Positions 8,503-16,172 of a stretch of DNA of 27,295 nucleotides are shown piece after piece. The stretch spans positions 1 to 27,295 of the forward strand of contig DIFQ01000151.1 in the NCBI GenBank assembly GCA_002419215.1, in the 5' to 3' direction. The DNA comes from Syntrophaceae bacterium UBA5744. GTDB lineage: Bacteria > Desulfobacterota > Syntrophia > Syntrophales > UBA2192. The position numbers and the translations under genes are program-made. Below the pieces are notes generated by a model. That model ran no database searches, was not told the origin of the DNA, and worked only from the letters and a program-made list of their open reading frames with translations. Positions within the stretch are counted from its first letter, which is position 1. Every line of letters starts with the position of its first letter.

Positions 8503-8783
8503 TGGCACGCTCAGTCAAGAAAGGTCCGTATATCGAGGCGAAGCTTGCGGAGAAGGTCCGGAGAGCCGATGCGGGCGGGGACCGGGGAGTCATCAAGACC
8601 TGGTCGCGCCGCTCCACCGTGACCCCGGAGTTCATCGGGCACACCTTTGCCGTGCACAACGGCAAGAAGTTCATCCCGGTGTTCGTCACGGAGAACATGG
8701 TGGGCCACAAGCTCGGGGAGTTCGCGCCGACGAGGACGTTCTACAGCCACGCCGGCGACCGCAAGACCAAGGTGCGCAAGTAA
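8502..8783 (+). CDS. rpsS: 30S ribosomal protein S19
   Basis: The product is 93 aa with the S19 start ARSVKKGPYIEAKL and the motif KTWSRRSTVTPEFIGHTFAV. The C-terminus is FAPTRTFYSHAGDRKTKVRK. S19 lies in the 30S head close to S13 and contacts the A-site finger of 23S rRNA. The start is GTG, overlapping the rplB stop by one base, a common arrangement that implies coupled translation. A 43-nt gap with two small GC-rich hairpins (CGCC-GCT-GGCG and CCGG-AAAA-CCGG) separates it from rplV. Confidence 0.98.
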   Translation: MARSVKKGPYIEAKLAEKVRRADAGGDRGVIKTWSRRSTVTPEFIGHTFAVHNGKKFIPVFVTENMVGHKLGEFAPTRTFYSHAGDRKTKVRK

Positions 8784-8826
8784 TCGCCGCTGGCGGTGAA
8801 ACCGGAAAACCGGAGATAGGTACGTC

Positions 8827-9159
8827 ATGGAAGCAAAAGCTGTTGCAAAGTTCGTGAGGATATCGCCGCAGAAAGCGAGGCTCGTCGTAGACCTCGTCCG
8901 GGGGATGAAGGTCGAAGAGGCCGGCCGGGTCCTGGCGTTTTCGCGCAAGCGCGCCGCCGGGCTCGTCGGGAAGGTGCTCAAGAGCGCCCTGGCCAACGCG
9001 ACGCAGAACCCGAACATCGACGAGAAGATCCTCTTCGTGAAAGAGATCTTCGTGGACCAGGGACCGGCCCTGAAGCGACACAAGGCCAAGACCATGGGAC
9101 GCGTGGCGCCCATCAAGCGCCGGATGAGCCATATCACCGTCGTACTCGACGAGCAGTAG
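8827..9159 (+). CDS. rplV: 50S ribosomal protein L22
   Basis: The product is 110 aa, typical for L22. L22 touches all domains of 23S rRNA, and its beta-hairpin lines the exit tunnel at the constriction used by macrolides and stalling peptides. Visible signatures are AKFVRISPQKARLVVDLVRG near the start and the hairpin region GPALKRHKAKTMGRVAPIKRR near the end. It precedes rpsC by 19 nt. Confidence 0.98.
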   Translation: MEAKAVAKFVRISPQKARLVVDLVRGMKVEEAGRVLAFSRKRAAGLVGKVLKSALANATQNPNIDEKILFVKEIFVDQGPALKRHKAKTMGRVAPIKRRMSHITVVLDEQ

Positions 9160-9178
9160 CGCGAAGGAGGATTTCATC

Positions 9179-9826
9179 TTGGGTCAGAAGGTAAACCCGA
9201 TCGGATTGAGGCTGGGGATCAACAAGGGCTGGAGCTCGAAGTGGTTCGCCGAGAAGAAGTACGGCGACCTCGTCCACCAGGACATCAAGCTCCGGAAGTT
9301 CCTGAAGAAAAAATTCTACCACGCGGGCATCTCGAAGATCGAGATCGAGCGGGCCGCCGACAAGGCAAAGGTGAACATCCATGCCGCCCGCCCCGGCATC
9401 ATCATCGGCAAGAAGGGATCCGAGATCGAGAAGCTCAAGAAGGACCTCGACGGCATGACGGGCGGCGAGACGATCATCAACATCATGGAAGTCCGCAAGC
9501 CCGAGATCGACGCCCAGCTCGTGGCCGAGAACGTGGCCCTGCAGCTCGAGCGGAGGATCGCATTCCGGCGGGCCATGAAGAAGAGCGTCACCTCCGCCCT
9601 GAAGTTCGGCGCCAAGGGGATCCGCATCACCTGCTCGGGCAGGCTGGGCGGCGCGGAGATGTCCCGGACGGAATGGTACCGCGAGGGCAAGGTGCCCCTG
9701 CACACCCTGCGGGCCGACATCGACTACGGCTTTGCCGAGGCGCGGACGACCTACGGGGCCATCGGGGTCAAGGTGCTCATCTATCACGGGGATGTGCTGC
9801 CCGACAAGAAGCAGGTCAGCGCCTAG
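9179..9826 (+). CDS. rpsC: 30S ribosomal protein S3
   Basis: The product is 215 aa and begins (M)GQKVNPIGLRLGINKGW, the S3 signature. The start codon is TTG, preceded by a strong GAAGGAGG site at 9163-9170, 8 nt away. No ATG fits. S3 sits at the mRNA entry channel, and together with S4 and S5 has helicase activity. The KH domain contains the GxxG loop GIIIGKKGSEI. The C-terminal domain shows TCSGRLGGAEMSRTEW. The C-terminus stops soon after GDVLPDKK, slightly shorter than some S3 proteins but within range. Confidence 0.97.
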   Translation: MGQKVNPIGLRLGINKGWSSKWFAEKKYGDLVHQDIKLRKFLKKKFYHAGISKIEIERAADKAKVNIHAARPGIIIGKKGSEIEKLKKDLDGMTGGETIINIMEVRKPEIDAQLVAENVALQLERRIAFRRAMKKSVTSALKFGAKGIRITCSGRLGGAEMSRTEWYREGKVPLHTLRADIDYGFAEARTTYGAIGVKVLIYHGDVLPDKKQVSA

Positions 9827-9860
9827 GACGGCGGCAACCGGTTACGAGGAGACATAGACG

Positions 9861-10283
9861 ATGTTAAGCCCGAAACGAATCAAGTACAGAAAGCTCCAGA
9901 AGGGCAATCTGGGCGGCAAGGCCACCCGGGGAAGCCAGGTCTCTTTCGGCGAGTACGGTCTCCAGGCCTTGGCGCCGGGCCGCATCACGGCCCAGCAGAT
10001 CGAGGCCGCCCGTGTCGCCATGACGCGCCACATCAAGCGCGGAGGCAAAATCTGGATCCGGATCTTCCCCCACAAGTCCTTCACGAAGAAGCCCGCCGAG
10101 ACCCGCATGGGAAAAGGCAAGGGCGCCCCGGAAGGGTGGATCGCGATCGTGAAGCCCGGCACCGTGATGTACGAAATGGAGGGCGTGACCCTGGACGTGG
10201 CCAAGGAGGCCTTCCGGTTGGCGGCCAACAAGCTGTCCATTCCGACGAAATTTCTAACGAGGGATATCTTCAATGAAGATTAA
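9861..10283 (+). CDS. rplP: 50S ribosomal protein L16
   Basis: The product is 140 aa, starting MLSPKRIKYRKLQKG, with the L16 motifs SFGEYGLQAL and RMGKGKGAPEGWIA. L16 helps to form the A-site tRNA pocket and is needed for late 50S maturation. The Arg in RMGKGKG corresponds to the position hydroxylated by YcfD in enterobacteria. Its last 11 nt overlap the start of rpmC, so these two genes are very probably translationally coupled. Confidence 0.98.
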   Translation: MLSPKRIKYRKLQKGNLGGKATRGSQVSFGEYGLQALAPGRITAQQIEAARVAMTRHIKRGGKIWIRIFPHKSFTKKPAETRMGKGKGAPEGWIAIVKPGTVMYEMEGVTLDVAKEAFRLAANKLSIPTKFLTRDIFNED

Positions 10284-10467
10284 GGAAATCAGGGATCTCA
10301 CGATCGATGAGCTCCAGATGAAACATCGGGACCTCACGGACGAGCTCTTCAAGTTGAAAATCCGGCACACGACGGGGCAGCTGGACTCCCCCGCGGCGCT
10401 GAAGAATGTCCGCAGGGACATCGCCCGCATCAAAACCGTCATGAAGCGGAAGGAGTTGCAGAAATAG
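10273..10467 (+). CDS. rpmC: 50S ribosomal protein L29
   Basis: The product is 64 aa, a two-helix coiled protein typical of L29: MKIKEIRDLTIDELQMKHRD, then ELFKLKIRHTTGQL and NVRRDIARIKTVMKRKE. L29 sits near L23 at the peptide exit. Its ATG lies inside the last codons of rplP (FNED), an 11-nt overlap in a different frame. Only 2 nt separate its TAG stop from the rpsQ ATG. Confidence 0.98.
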   Translation: MKIKEIRDLTIDELQMKHRDLTDELFKLKIRHTTGQLDSPAALKNVRRDIARIKTVMKRKELQK

Positions 10468-10469
10468 GT

Positions 10470-10727
10470 ATGGACCAGAGGGGCAACAAGCGGACCATCA
10501 AGGGAGTCGTCGTCAGCAACAAGATGGACAAGACCGTCGTCGTGAAGACGGAGCGGCTCGTCAAGCACACGGGCTTCCGGAAGTACATGCGGCAGCACCA
10601 GAAGTACAAGGCCCATGACGAGCGCAACGAGTGCGGCATCGGCGACACGGTCATGATCGTGGAGTCCCGTCCTCTGAGCCGGGATAAGCGCTGGAGAGTG
10701 CGCGAGATCCTGGAGAAGGCGAAGTAG
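10470..10727 (+). CDS. rpsQ: 30S ribosomal protein S17
   Basis: The product is 85 aa with an OB-fold. The core motif GVVVSNKMDKTVVVKTERLVKH runs from about residue 11, and the closing block reads GDTVMIVESRPLSRDKRWRV, as in other S17 proteins. S17 is a primary 16S rRNA binder in the 30S body. It starts 2 nt after rpmC. It is the last gene of the S10 section, and a 41-nt gap precedes rplN. Confidence 0.98.
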   Translation: MDQRGNKRTIKGVVVSNKMDKTVVVKTERLVKHTGFRKYMRQHQKYKAHDERNECGIGDTVMIVESRPLSRDKRWRVREILEKAK

Positions 10728-10768
10728 CCCGGGGTCGCAAACAGGCAGGGTAGAAACGGGGTGTCGAT

Positions 10769-11137
10769 ATGATTCAGATGCGAACCATTTTGAATGCCGC
10801 AGATAACTCGGGCGCGAAGAAAGTGTCCTGCATCGGCGTGCTGGGAGGATCGCGGAAGCGTTTTGCCACCGTGGGGGATGTGATCACGGTTTCCGTCAAG
10901 GAAGCCATCCCCAACGCGAAGGTGAAGAAGGGCGACGTCATGAAGGCCGTTGTCGTCCGGACGAAGAAGGAGGTCCGGCGGCCCGACGGGACGTTCCTGA
11001 AATTCGATGACAATTCGGCGGTGCTCATCAACAACCAGATGGAGCCCGTGGGAACGCGCATCTTCGGGCCCGTGGCCCGCGAGCTTCGCGCCAAGCAGTT
11101 CATGAAGATCATCTCGCTGGCTCCGGAAGTGCTGTGA
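10769..11137 (+). CDS. rplN: 50S ribosomal protein L14
   Basis: The product is 122 aa, the standard L14 length, beginning MIQMRTILNAADNSGAKKV. It contains GDVITVSVKEAIPNAKVKKGDV and ends REFRAKQFMKIISLAPEVL-like (ARELRAKQFMKIISLAPEVL). L14 lies at the subunit interface and binds the silencing factor RsfS and L19. It opens the spc section. The upstream GGGGTG (10758-10763 region) is the likely ribosome-binding site. Confidence 0.98.
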   Translation: MIQMRTILNAADNSGAKKVSCIGVLGGSRKRFATVGDVITVSVKEAIPNAKVKKGDVMKAVVVRTKKEVRRPDGTFLKFDDNSAVLINNQMEPVGTRIFGPVARELRAKQFMKIISLAPEVL

Positions 11138-11160
11138 GCCGCAGGGAACAGGAAACGACC

Positions 11161-11481
11161 ATGCAGACGAACCGATTGAAAAAAGGCGACACGGTCAAAA
11201 TCATCGCCGGCAGGGAAAAGGGCAAGACCGGCAAGGTCACGAAAATCCTCGCCGACGGGAAGCGAGTCGTGATCGAGAAGCTCAACATGATCAAGCGGCA
11301 CCAGCGGCCCGATCAGAAGAGCAAGGGAGGGATCATGGAGAAGGAGGCCCCGCTGGACGCCTCCAATGTCACTCCCGTCTGCGCGAAGTGCGCGACCGGT
11401 GTCCGCGTCGGATTCAAGACCCTCGAGGACGGCAAGAAGGTGCGCTTCTGTCGCAAGTGCAACGAGCAGCTCGACCAGTAA
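11161..11481 (+). CDS. rplX: 50S ribosomal protein L24, zinc-ribbon form
   Basis: The product is 106 aa from the ATG at 11161 (MQTNRLKKGDTVKI), which has AGGAAA 5-10 nt upstream. A GTG at 11134 overlapping the rplN stop would add nine residues unlike L24. L24 is an assembly-initiator protein near the exit tunnel with a KOW domain: GDTVKIIAGREKGKTGKV. The C-terminal half carries two Cys pairs, C74/C77 and C97/C100 (CAKC and CRKC), forming a probable zinc ribbon, a form found in many but not all bacteria. Confidence 0.95.
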   Translation: MQTNRLKKGDTVKIIAGREKGKTGKVTKILADGKRVVIEKLNMIKRHQRPDQKSKGGIMEKEAPLDASNVTPVCAKCATGVRVGFKTLEDGKKVRFCRKCNEQLDQ

Positions 11482-11496
11482 ACCGGGGATAAAACA

Positions 11497-12036
11497 ATGG
11501 CAAGACTGAAAGACCACTACAAGAGCGAAGTCGTCCCGGCCATGATGAAGCAGTTCGGCTACACGAGCACCATGCAGGTGCCCCGGCTGGAGAAGATCAT
11601 CGTGAACATGGGCCTGGGCGAGGCAATTCAGAACATCAAGATCCTCGAGAGCGCGTCGGCGGAGATCGGGGCCCTTACGGGCCAGAAGGCGGTCATCACG
11701 AAGGCCCGCAAGTCCATCGCCACCTTCAAGCTGCGCAAGGGCATGTCCATCGGAAGCATGGTCACCCTTCGCCAGGAGCGCATGTACGAGTTCTTCGACC
11801 GGTTGGTGAACGTGGCCCTCCCCCGCATCCGTGACTTCCGGGGCATTTCGCCCAGCTCCTTCGACGGCCGCGGCAACTTCGCCATGGGGATCAAGGAGCA
11901 GTTCATCTTCCCCGAGATCGACTACGACAAGATCGACAAGGTCAAGGGCATGAACGTGGTCATCGTCACGACGGCGAGGACCGATGAGGAAGCCCGGCAT
12001 CTGCTGAAGCTCATGGGAATGCCCTTCAGGAATTAG
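11497..12036 (+). CDS. rplE: 50S ribosomal protein L5
   Basis: The product is 179 aa, standard for L5, which carries 5S rRNA into the 50S central protuberance and contacts P-site tRNA. Signatures are MQVPRLEKIIVNMGLGEA, the ITGQKAV-like LTGQKAVITKARKSIA, and the end block FPEIDYDKIDKVKGMNVVIV. A GGGGAT site precedes the ATG. It lies 15 nt after rplX and 21 nt before rpsN. Confidence 0.98.
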   Translation: MARLKDHYKSEVVPAMMKQFGYTSTMQVPRLEKIIVNMGLGEAIQNIKILESASAEIGALTGQKAVITKARKSIATFKLRKGMSIGSMVTLRQERMYEFFDRLVNVALPRIRDFRGISPSSFDGRGNFAMGIKEQFIFPEIDYDKIDKVKGMNVVIVTTARTDEEARHLLKLMGMPFRN

Positions 12037-12057
12037 GATTCAAAACGGAGGAACACC

Positions 12058-12243
12058 TTGGCAAAGAAATCCTTGATTGCAAAAGCGAAGAGGCAGAAGA
12101 AATTCTCCGTCCGGGAGTACAATCGCTGCCCGATCTGCGGGAGACCCCGTGCGTACTACCGCAAGTTCAACATGTGCCGCATCTGCCTGCGCAAGTACGC
12201 TTCGTGGGGAGAAATCCCGGGCGTGATCAAGTCGAGCTGGTAG
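12058..12243 (+). CDS. rpsZ: 30S ribosomal protein S14, short zinc-binding type (S14Z)
   Basis: The product is 61 aa, the short form of S14, with a zinc ribbon from C24/C27 and C40/C43 (CPIC and CRIC). The C-terminal LRKYASWGEIPGVIKSSW is typical. The start is TTG, set by CGGAGGAA (about 12046-12053) just upstream; no ATG is available. S14 is in the 30S head next to S3 and S10. Bacteria with the long, cysteine-free S14 often use it when zinc is low. This block carries only the zinc form. The gene is also written rpsN or rpsN1. Confidence 0.97.
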   Translation: MAKKSLIAKAKRQKKFSVREYNRCPICGRPRAYYRKFNMCRICLRKYASWGEIPGVIKSSW

Positions 12244-12262
12244 ACAGCGAGGAGACGCTTTT

Positions 12263-12664
12263 ATGGGTATGACCGATCCTATTGCGGATATGATGACGAG
12301 AGTCCGTAACGCCAACCGGATGAAGTTCCGGAGCGTGAACGCCCAGCTCTCGAGGGTGAACCTGGAGATCGTGAAGGTCCTGAAGCGGACCGGCTACATC
12401 AGCGGGTTCGACGTGAAGAAGGACCAAAACAAGAAGGACATCCTCAAGATCTACCTCAAGTACACGGACACGAAGGAGCGCGTCATCCAGGACCTCCAGC
12501 GGGTGAGCAAACCGGGCCGGCGGATCTACGTATCGAGCAAGAAAATCCCCAAGGTGTTCAACGGGTTCGGGGTGGCCATCGTGTCGACGCCCCGGGGGAT
12601 CATGACGGACAAGGAAGCCAGGCTGCAGAACGTGGGCGGCGAGATCATCTGCAACATCTGGTAA
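12263..12664 (+). CDS. rpsH: 30S ribosomal protein S8
   Basis: The product is 133 aa. Two close ATGs exist (12263 and 12269); GAGGAG at 12249-12254 is 8 nt from the first and 14 nt from the second, so the first is chosen (MGMTDPIADMMTRVRNAN). The C-terminal block TPRGIMTDKEARLQNVGGEIICNIW holds the conserved Ser/Thr-Pro-Arg-Gly motif of S8. S8 is a central 16S rRNA binder, and in Escherichia coli represses the spc operon at the rplE site. I did not identify an equivalent RNA target by eye. Confidence 0.97.
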   Translation: MGMTDPIADMMTRVRNANRMKFRSVNAQLSRVNLEIVKVLKRTGYISGFDVKKDQNKKDILKIYLKYTDTKERVIQDLQRVSKPGRRIYVSSKKIPKVFNGFGVAIVSTPRGIMTDKEARLQNVGGEIICNIW

Positions 12665-12686
12665 GCCCAAATCAGGAGAGACATCC

Positions 12687-13226
12687 ATGTCACGAATCGG
12701 GAAAAAAATCATCGCCCTGCCGGACAAGGTGACGGTCGCGGTGGCCGGCGGCGAGATCAAGGTCTCGGGACCCAAGGGGAATCTCTCGAGGGCGCTGCCC
12801 CGGGACATCGAGATCGTCCAGGAGGGCAAGACCCTCGCCGTGAAGACCACCCACGAGGGCCGGCGGGCCGGGGCCCTGCACGGCCTGCATCGGACCCTCA
12901 TCGCCAACATGATCACGGGGGTGAGCGCGGGCTTCACGAAGGGCCTCGAGATCTCCGGCGTGGGCTTCCGCGCGGAGCTGGCGGGCACGACGCTCAAGCT
13001 GTTCGTGGGCTACTCGGTGCCCATCACCTACGAGGTCCCGCAGGGGGTCGCCGTGAAAATCGAGAAACTGGTAAACCTCACCGTCTCCGGAATCGACAAG
13101 GAACTGGTGGGCCGCGTTGCCGCAGAGATCCGGGGCAAGCGCAAACCCGAGCCCTACAAGGGCAAGGGGATCCGTTACGCGGGCGAAGTCGTGCGGCGCA
13201 AGGTCGGCAAGTCCGCAGGCGCGTAA
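12687..13226 (+). CDS. rplF: 50S ribosomal protein L6
   Basis: The product is 179 aa, with two repeated L6 domains. The start is MSRIGKKIIALPDKV; the second domain ends with PEPYKGKGIRYAGEVVRRKVGKSAGA, containing the L6 signature KGKGIRY. L6 lies close to the sarcin-ricin loop and factor-binding site and is needed for late 50S assembly. The AGGAGA site at 12674-12679 fits the ATG. A 44-nt gap follows before rplR. Confidence 0.98.
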   Translation: MSRIGKKIIALPDKVTVAVAGGEIKVSGPKGNLSRALPRDIEIVQEGKTLAVKTTHEGRRAGALHGLHRTLIANMITGVSAGFTKGLEISGVGFRAELAGTTLKLFVGYSVPITYEVPQGVAVKIEKLVNLTVSGIDKELVGRVAAEIRGKRKPEPYKGKGIRYAGEVVRRKVGKSAGA

Positions 13227-13270
13227 GGCGTTGCGGTTTTTAACCCACTCATCGCAAAGAGGGCAGAACA

Positions 13271-13642
13271 TTGTTATCGTCAGCGAAGAAGATCCAGAAG
13301 GTCAGGGATAAGCGCAAGAAGCGCATCCGGGGCAAGGTTGCCGGCACGGCCGAACGTCCTCGCCTTGCCGTGTTCCGCAGCGCCCGGCACATCTACGTTC
13401 AGGCCGTCGACGACGAGGCGGGACGCACGGTGGCCGAGGCGTCCACGCGCAGCAAGGAGATCGTCGAGACGATCGCGAAGATGAAGAAGACGGCCGCCGC
13501 CGCCGAGGTGGGCAAACTCATGGCGAAGAAGCTTCTGGCCATGAAGATCGACGCGGCCGTGTACGACCGCGGCTCCTTCCTCTATCACGGCCGGGTGAAA
13601 GCCCTGGCCGATGGCGCAAGGGAAGCCGGTCTGAAATTCTAG
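13271..13642 (+). CDS. rplR: 50S ribosomal protein L18
   Basis: The product is 123 aa from a TTG start, with AGAGGG at 13258-13263, 7 nt upstream. No in-frame ATG lies near the expected N-terminus. L18 binds 5S rRNA together with L5. The conserved parts are RKKRIRGKVAGTAERPRLAVFRS, HIYVQAVDD and the ending YDRGSFLYHGRVKALADGARE, which contains the L18 signature around YDRGG (here YDRGS). Confidence 0.96.
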   Translation: MLSSAKKIQKVRDKRKKRIRGKVAGTAERPRLAVFRSARHIYVQAVDDEAGRTVAEASTRSKEIVETIAKMKKTAAAAEVGKLMAKKLLAMKIDAAVYDRGSFLYHGRVKALADGAREAGLKF

Positions 13643-13671
13643 ACACCGAAACTCACAAGAGGGAGTTACCG

Positions 13672-14178
13672 TTGGACAGGGACAGAAAAGAATTCATGGT
13701 GGAAGAAACGGAGATCCTGGACCGGGTCGTGGCCATCAACCGGACGGCCAAGGTCGTGAAGGGCGGCCGGCGGTTCCGATTCAGCGCCATCGTCGTCGTC
13801 GGTGACGGCAAGGGTTCCGTGGGCGCGGGCCTGGGCAAGGCCAACGAGGTTCCCGAGGCGATCCGCAAGGGGATGGAGAAGGCCCGCAAGAGCATGGCGA
13901 AGGTCTCCATCGGCAACCGCACGATCCCCCACGAGATCGTCGGGGAATTCGGTGCGGGCCGGGTCATGCTGAAGCCCGCCTCGGAAGGTACGGGCCTCAT
14001 CGCAGGCGGCGCCGTTCGCGCCGTGCTGGAAGTGGCCGGTGTGCAGAACGTGCTCACGAAGTGCCTGGGCTCCCACAACCCCCACAACCTCGTCAAGGCG
14101 ACCCTCAACGGGCTCCGCAGGCTCCGAACCGCCGGCCAGATTGCGGCGTTGAGGGGCAAAGACGTGGCGGACATCTAG
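13672..14178 (+). CDS. rpsE: 30S ribosomal protein S5
   Basis: The product is 168 aa from a TTG start placed 6 nt after a GAGGGAG site (13659-13665). S5 forms part of the mRNA entry channel and affects decoding fidelity. The double-stranded-RNA-binding-like N-domain shows ILDRVVAINRTAKVVKGGRR and FSAIVVVGDGKGSVGAGLGKA. The C-domain contains GAGRVMLKPASEGTGLIAGG and VQNVLTKCLGSHNPHNLVKA. The Gly-rich loop where spectinomycin resistance changes arise looks ordinary. Confidence 0.97.
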   Translation: MDRDRKEFMVEETEILDRVVAINRTAKVVKGGRRFRFSAIVVVGDGKGSVGAGLGKANEVPEAIRKGMEKARKSMAKVSIGNRTIPHEIVGEFGAGRVMLKPASEGTGLIAGGAVRAVLEVAGVQNVLTKCLGSHNPHNLVKATLNGLRRLRTAGQIAALRGKDVADI

Positions 14179-14201
14179 ACGATTCCCGGAAGGAACGGAC
14201 C

Positions 14202-14390
14202 GTGGAAAAGAAACTGAAGATTACACTGGTGAAGAGCTACATCGGGCGGCCCGAGAAGCAGCGCAAGGTGCTGCGCGGGATGGGGCTCGTCCGGATGAAC
14301 CGGAGCGTGACGCTCAAGGACACCCCCGAGATCCGGGGAATGGTCGGCAAGGTGAGCCATCTTGTTGCCGTAGAAGAAATCAGCGGGTGA
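14202..14390 (+). CDS. rpmD: 50S ribosomal protein L30
   Basis: The product is 62 aa, from a GTG at 14202 (MEKKLKITLVKSYIGRP). The open frame extends upstream within rpsE without L30 similarity. AAGGAACGG (about 14190-14198) is the likely ribosome-binding site. Visible L30 features are the IGRPEKQRKVLRGMGL loop, the block LKDTPEIRGMVGKVSHLV and the end VEEISG. The protein is found in many but not all bacteria. rplO begins 5 nt after the stop. Confidence 0.97.
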   Translation: MEKKLKITLVKSYIGRPEKQRKVLRGMGLVRMNRSVTLKDTPEIRGMVGKVSHLVAVEEISG

Positions 14391-14395
14391 ACGCA

Positions 14396-14839
14396 ATGAA
14401 TCTGAGCGAACTGAGGCCCCCCGAGGGCTCGAGAAAGAAAAGAAAGAGGATCGGCCGTGGCGACGGTTCCGGCCACGGCGGGACCTCCACGAAGGGTCAC
14501 AAGGGCCTCAAGGCCCGCTCGGGCCACAACTCCAGGCCGGGCTACGAGGGAGGCCAGATGCCGCTTTCGCGCCGGCTCCCCAAGAAGGGCTTCAAGAACC
14601 TCTTCCGCAAGGAGATCGTCATCGTCAATCTCGGTGAGCTCAACCGCTTCTCCGGCGAGGTGCCCGTCGATGCGGCGGCCCTGCTGGCAGGCGGCGTGAT
14701 CCGAAAGACGGGCGACGGGATCAAGATCCTCGCCAAGGGGACGATCGAGAAGGCCCTCACCGTGAGGGTGAATGCCATCAGCCAGGCCGCGAAGGAGAAG
14801 ATCGAGGCTGCCGGCGGCAAGGTCGAAGTCATCGGGTAA
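14396..14839 (+). CDS. rplO: 50S ribosomal protein L15
   Basis: The product is 147 aa from the ATG at 14396 (MNLSELRPPEGSRKKRKRIGRG). A GTG at 14387 overlapping the rpmD stop would add three residues; the GGTGA at 14386-14390 is better placed as a ribosome-binding site for the ATG. L15 is a late assembly protein with a long glycine-rich, basic N-terminal extension, seen as GRGDGSGHGGTSTKGHKG and PGYEGGQMPLSRRLPKKGF. It lies 13 nt before secY. Confidence 0.95.
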   Translation: MNLSELRPPEGSRKKRKRIGRGDGSGHGGTSTKGHKGLKARSGHNSRPGYEGGQMPLSRRLPKKGFKNLFRKEIVIVNLGELNRFSGEVPVDAAALLAGGVIRKTGDGIKILAKGTIEKALTVRVNAISQAAKEKIEAAGGKVEVIG

Positions 14840-14852
14840 GAGGATATCGGAT

Positions 14853-16160
14853 TTGATCGGCGGACTGAAAAACATACAGAAGATCCCGGAGCTCCAGAAG
14901 CGTATCGCATTCACGTTCCTGCTGTTGGGCGTTTACCGGGTCGGGGCCCATGTGCCCACGCCCGGCATCGATACGACGGCGCTGGCCGCATTTTTCGACC
15001 AGGCCAAGGGGTCGCTCCTGGGGCTCTTTGACCTGTTTGCGGGAGGAGCTCTCAGCAATCTCTCGGTGTTTGCGCTGGGGATCATGCCCTACATCAGCGC
15101 CTCCATCATCCTGCAGCTGCTCACGATCGCCATTCCGCACCTGGAGAGGCTGTCGAAGGAAGGCGAGGCCGGGCGCCGCAAGATCACCCAGTACACCCGC
15201 TACGGGACGGTGGTCCTTTCCCTCATCCAGGGATTCGGGATCGCCGTGGGCCTCGAAAATATGGCGGGCCCGACGGGGGCCTCCATCGTGATCGCTCCCG
15301 GCTGGGGTTTCCGTCTCATGACGGTCATCACGCTCACGGCCGGCACGGCCTTCATCATGTGGCTGGGCGAACAGATCACCGAGCGCGGGATCGGCAACGG
15401 GATCTCGCTCATCATCTTTGCCGGCATCGTCTGCCGGGGCCCGGAGGGCGTGATCAACACTTTCCGGCTCGTGTCCACGGGGGAAATGGGAATCCTGGCC
15501 GTGATCTTCCTGGCCGTGTTCATGGTGGCCGTAGTCGGCTTCATCGTGTTCATGGAGACGGGGCAGCGCCGCATCCCCGTGCAGTACGCGAAGCGGATCG
15601 TGGGGAGAAAAATGTACGGCGGACAGACGACGCACCTGCCGCTCAAGATCAACACCTCGGGCGTCATCCCGCCCATCTTCGCGTCGTCGATCATCATGTT
15701 CCCGGCAACCCTGGCCCAGTTCATCCCGCACCCGTGGATGAAGTGGGTGTCCGACTCGCTGGTACCGGGGGCCTTCTTTTACGAGGCGCTCTACGTCGCG
15801 TTCATCGTCTTCTTCTGCTTTTTCTACACGGCCGTCGTGTTCAACCCGACGGACGTGGCCGAGAACATGAAAAAGCACGGGGGCTTCGTACCGGGCATCC
15901 GGCCGGGGAAGAAGACGGCCGAATACATCGACCACGTGCTGAGCCGCCTGACCTTCAGCGGGGCCATCTATGTCTCCGCGGTCTGCGTGCTGCCGAGCAT
16001 TCTCATGGTCTACTTCAACGTACCCTTCTACTTCGGCGGGACGGCACTGTTGATCATCGTGGGCGTGGCCCTCGACACGGCGGGGCAGATCGAGACGCAT
16101 TTGTTGGCGCGGCAGTACGAGGGGTTCCTCAAGAAAGGGCGCCTGGCGAAGCGGCGATAA
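14853..16160 (+). CDS. secY: Protein translocase subunit SecY
   Basis: The product is 435 aa, the normal length, with about ten hydrophobic membrane segments. SecY is the protein-conducting channel of the inner membrane, working with SecE, SecG and SecA. The start is TTG (LIGGLKNIQKIPELQKRIAFT), with AGAGGA at 14839-14844 upstream; the frame remains open into rplO but that part is not SecY-like. Signatures are YRVGAHVPTPGID, the plug region FAGGALSNLSVFALGIMPYIS, the cytoplasmic loop QRRIPVQYAKR, and FNPTDVAENMKKHGGFVPGIRPG. Placement after rplO is canonical, but adk, which often follows, is absent. Confidence 0.96.
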   Translation: MIGGLKNIQKIPELQKRIAFTFLLLGVYRVGAHVPTPGIDTTALAAFFDQAKGSLLGLFDLFAGGALSNLSVFALGIMPYISASIILQLLTIAIPHLERLSKEGEAGRRKITQYTRYGTVVLSLIQGFGIAVGLENMAGPTGASIVIAPGWGFRLMTVITLTAGTAFIMWLGEQITERGIGNGISLIIFAGIVCRGPEGVINTFRLVSTGEMGILAVIFLAVFMVAVVGFIVFMETGQRRIPVQYAKRIVGRKMYGGQTTHLPLKINTSGVIPPIFASSIIMFPATLAQFIPHPWMKWVSDSLVPGAFFYEALYVAFIVFFCFFYTAVVFNPTDVAENMKKHGGFVPGIRPGKKTAEYIDHVLSRLTFSGAIYVSAVCVLPSILMVYFNVPFYFGGTALLIIVGVALDTAGQIETHLLARQYEGFLKKGRLAKRR

Positions 16161-16172
16161 GGAGGACAAATC

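Noticed and set aside
8784..8826. Two small hairpins between rpsS and rplV as a terminator
   Set aside because: The stems are only 4 bp and no T-tract follows; they are too weak to support a regulatory claim.
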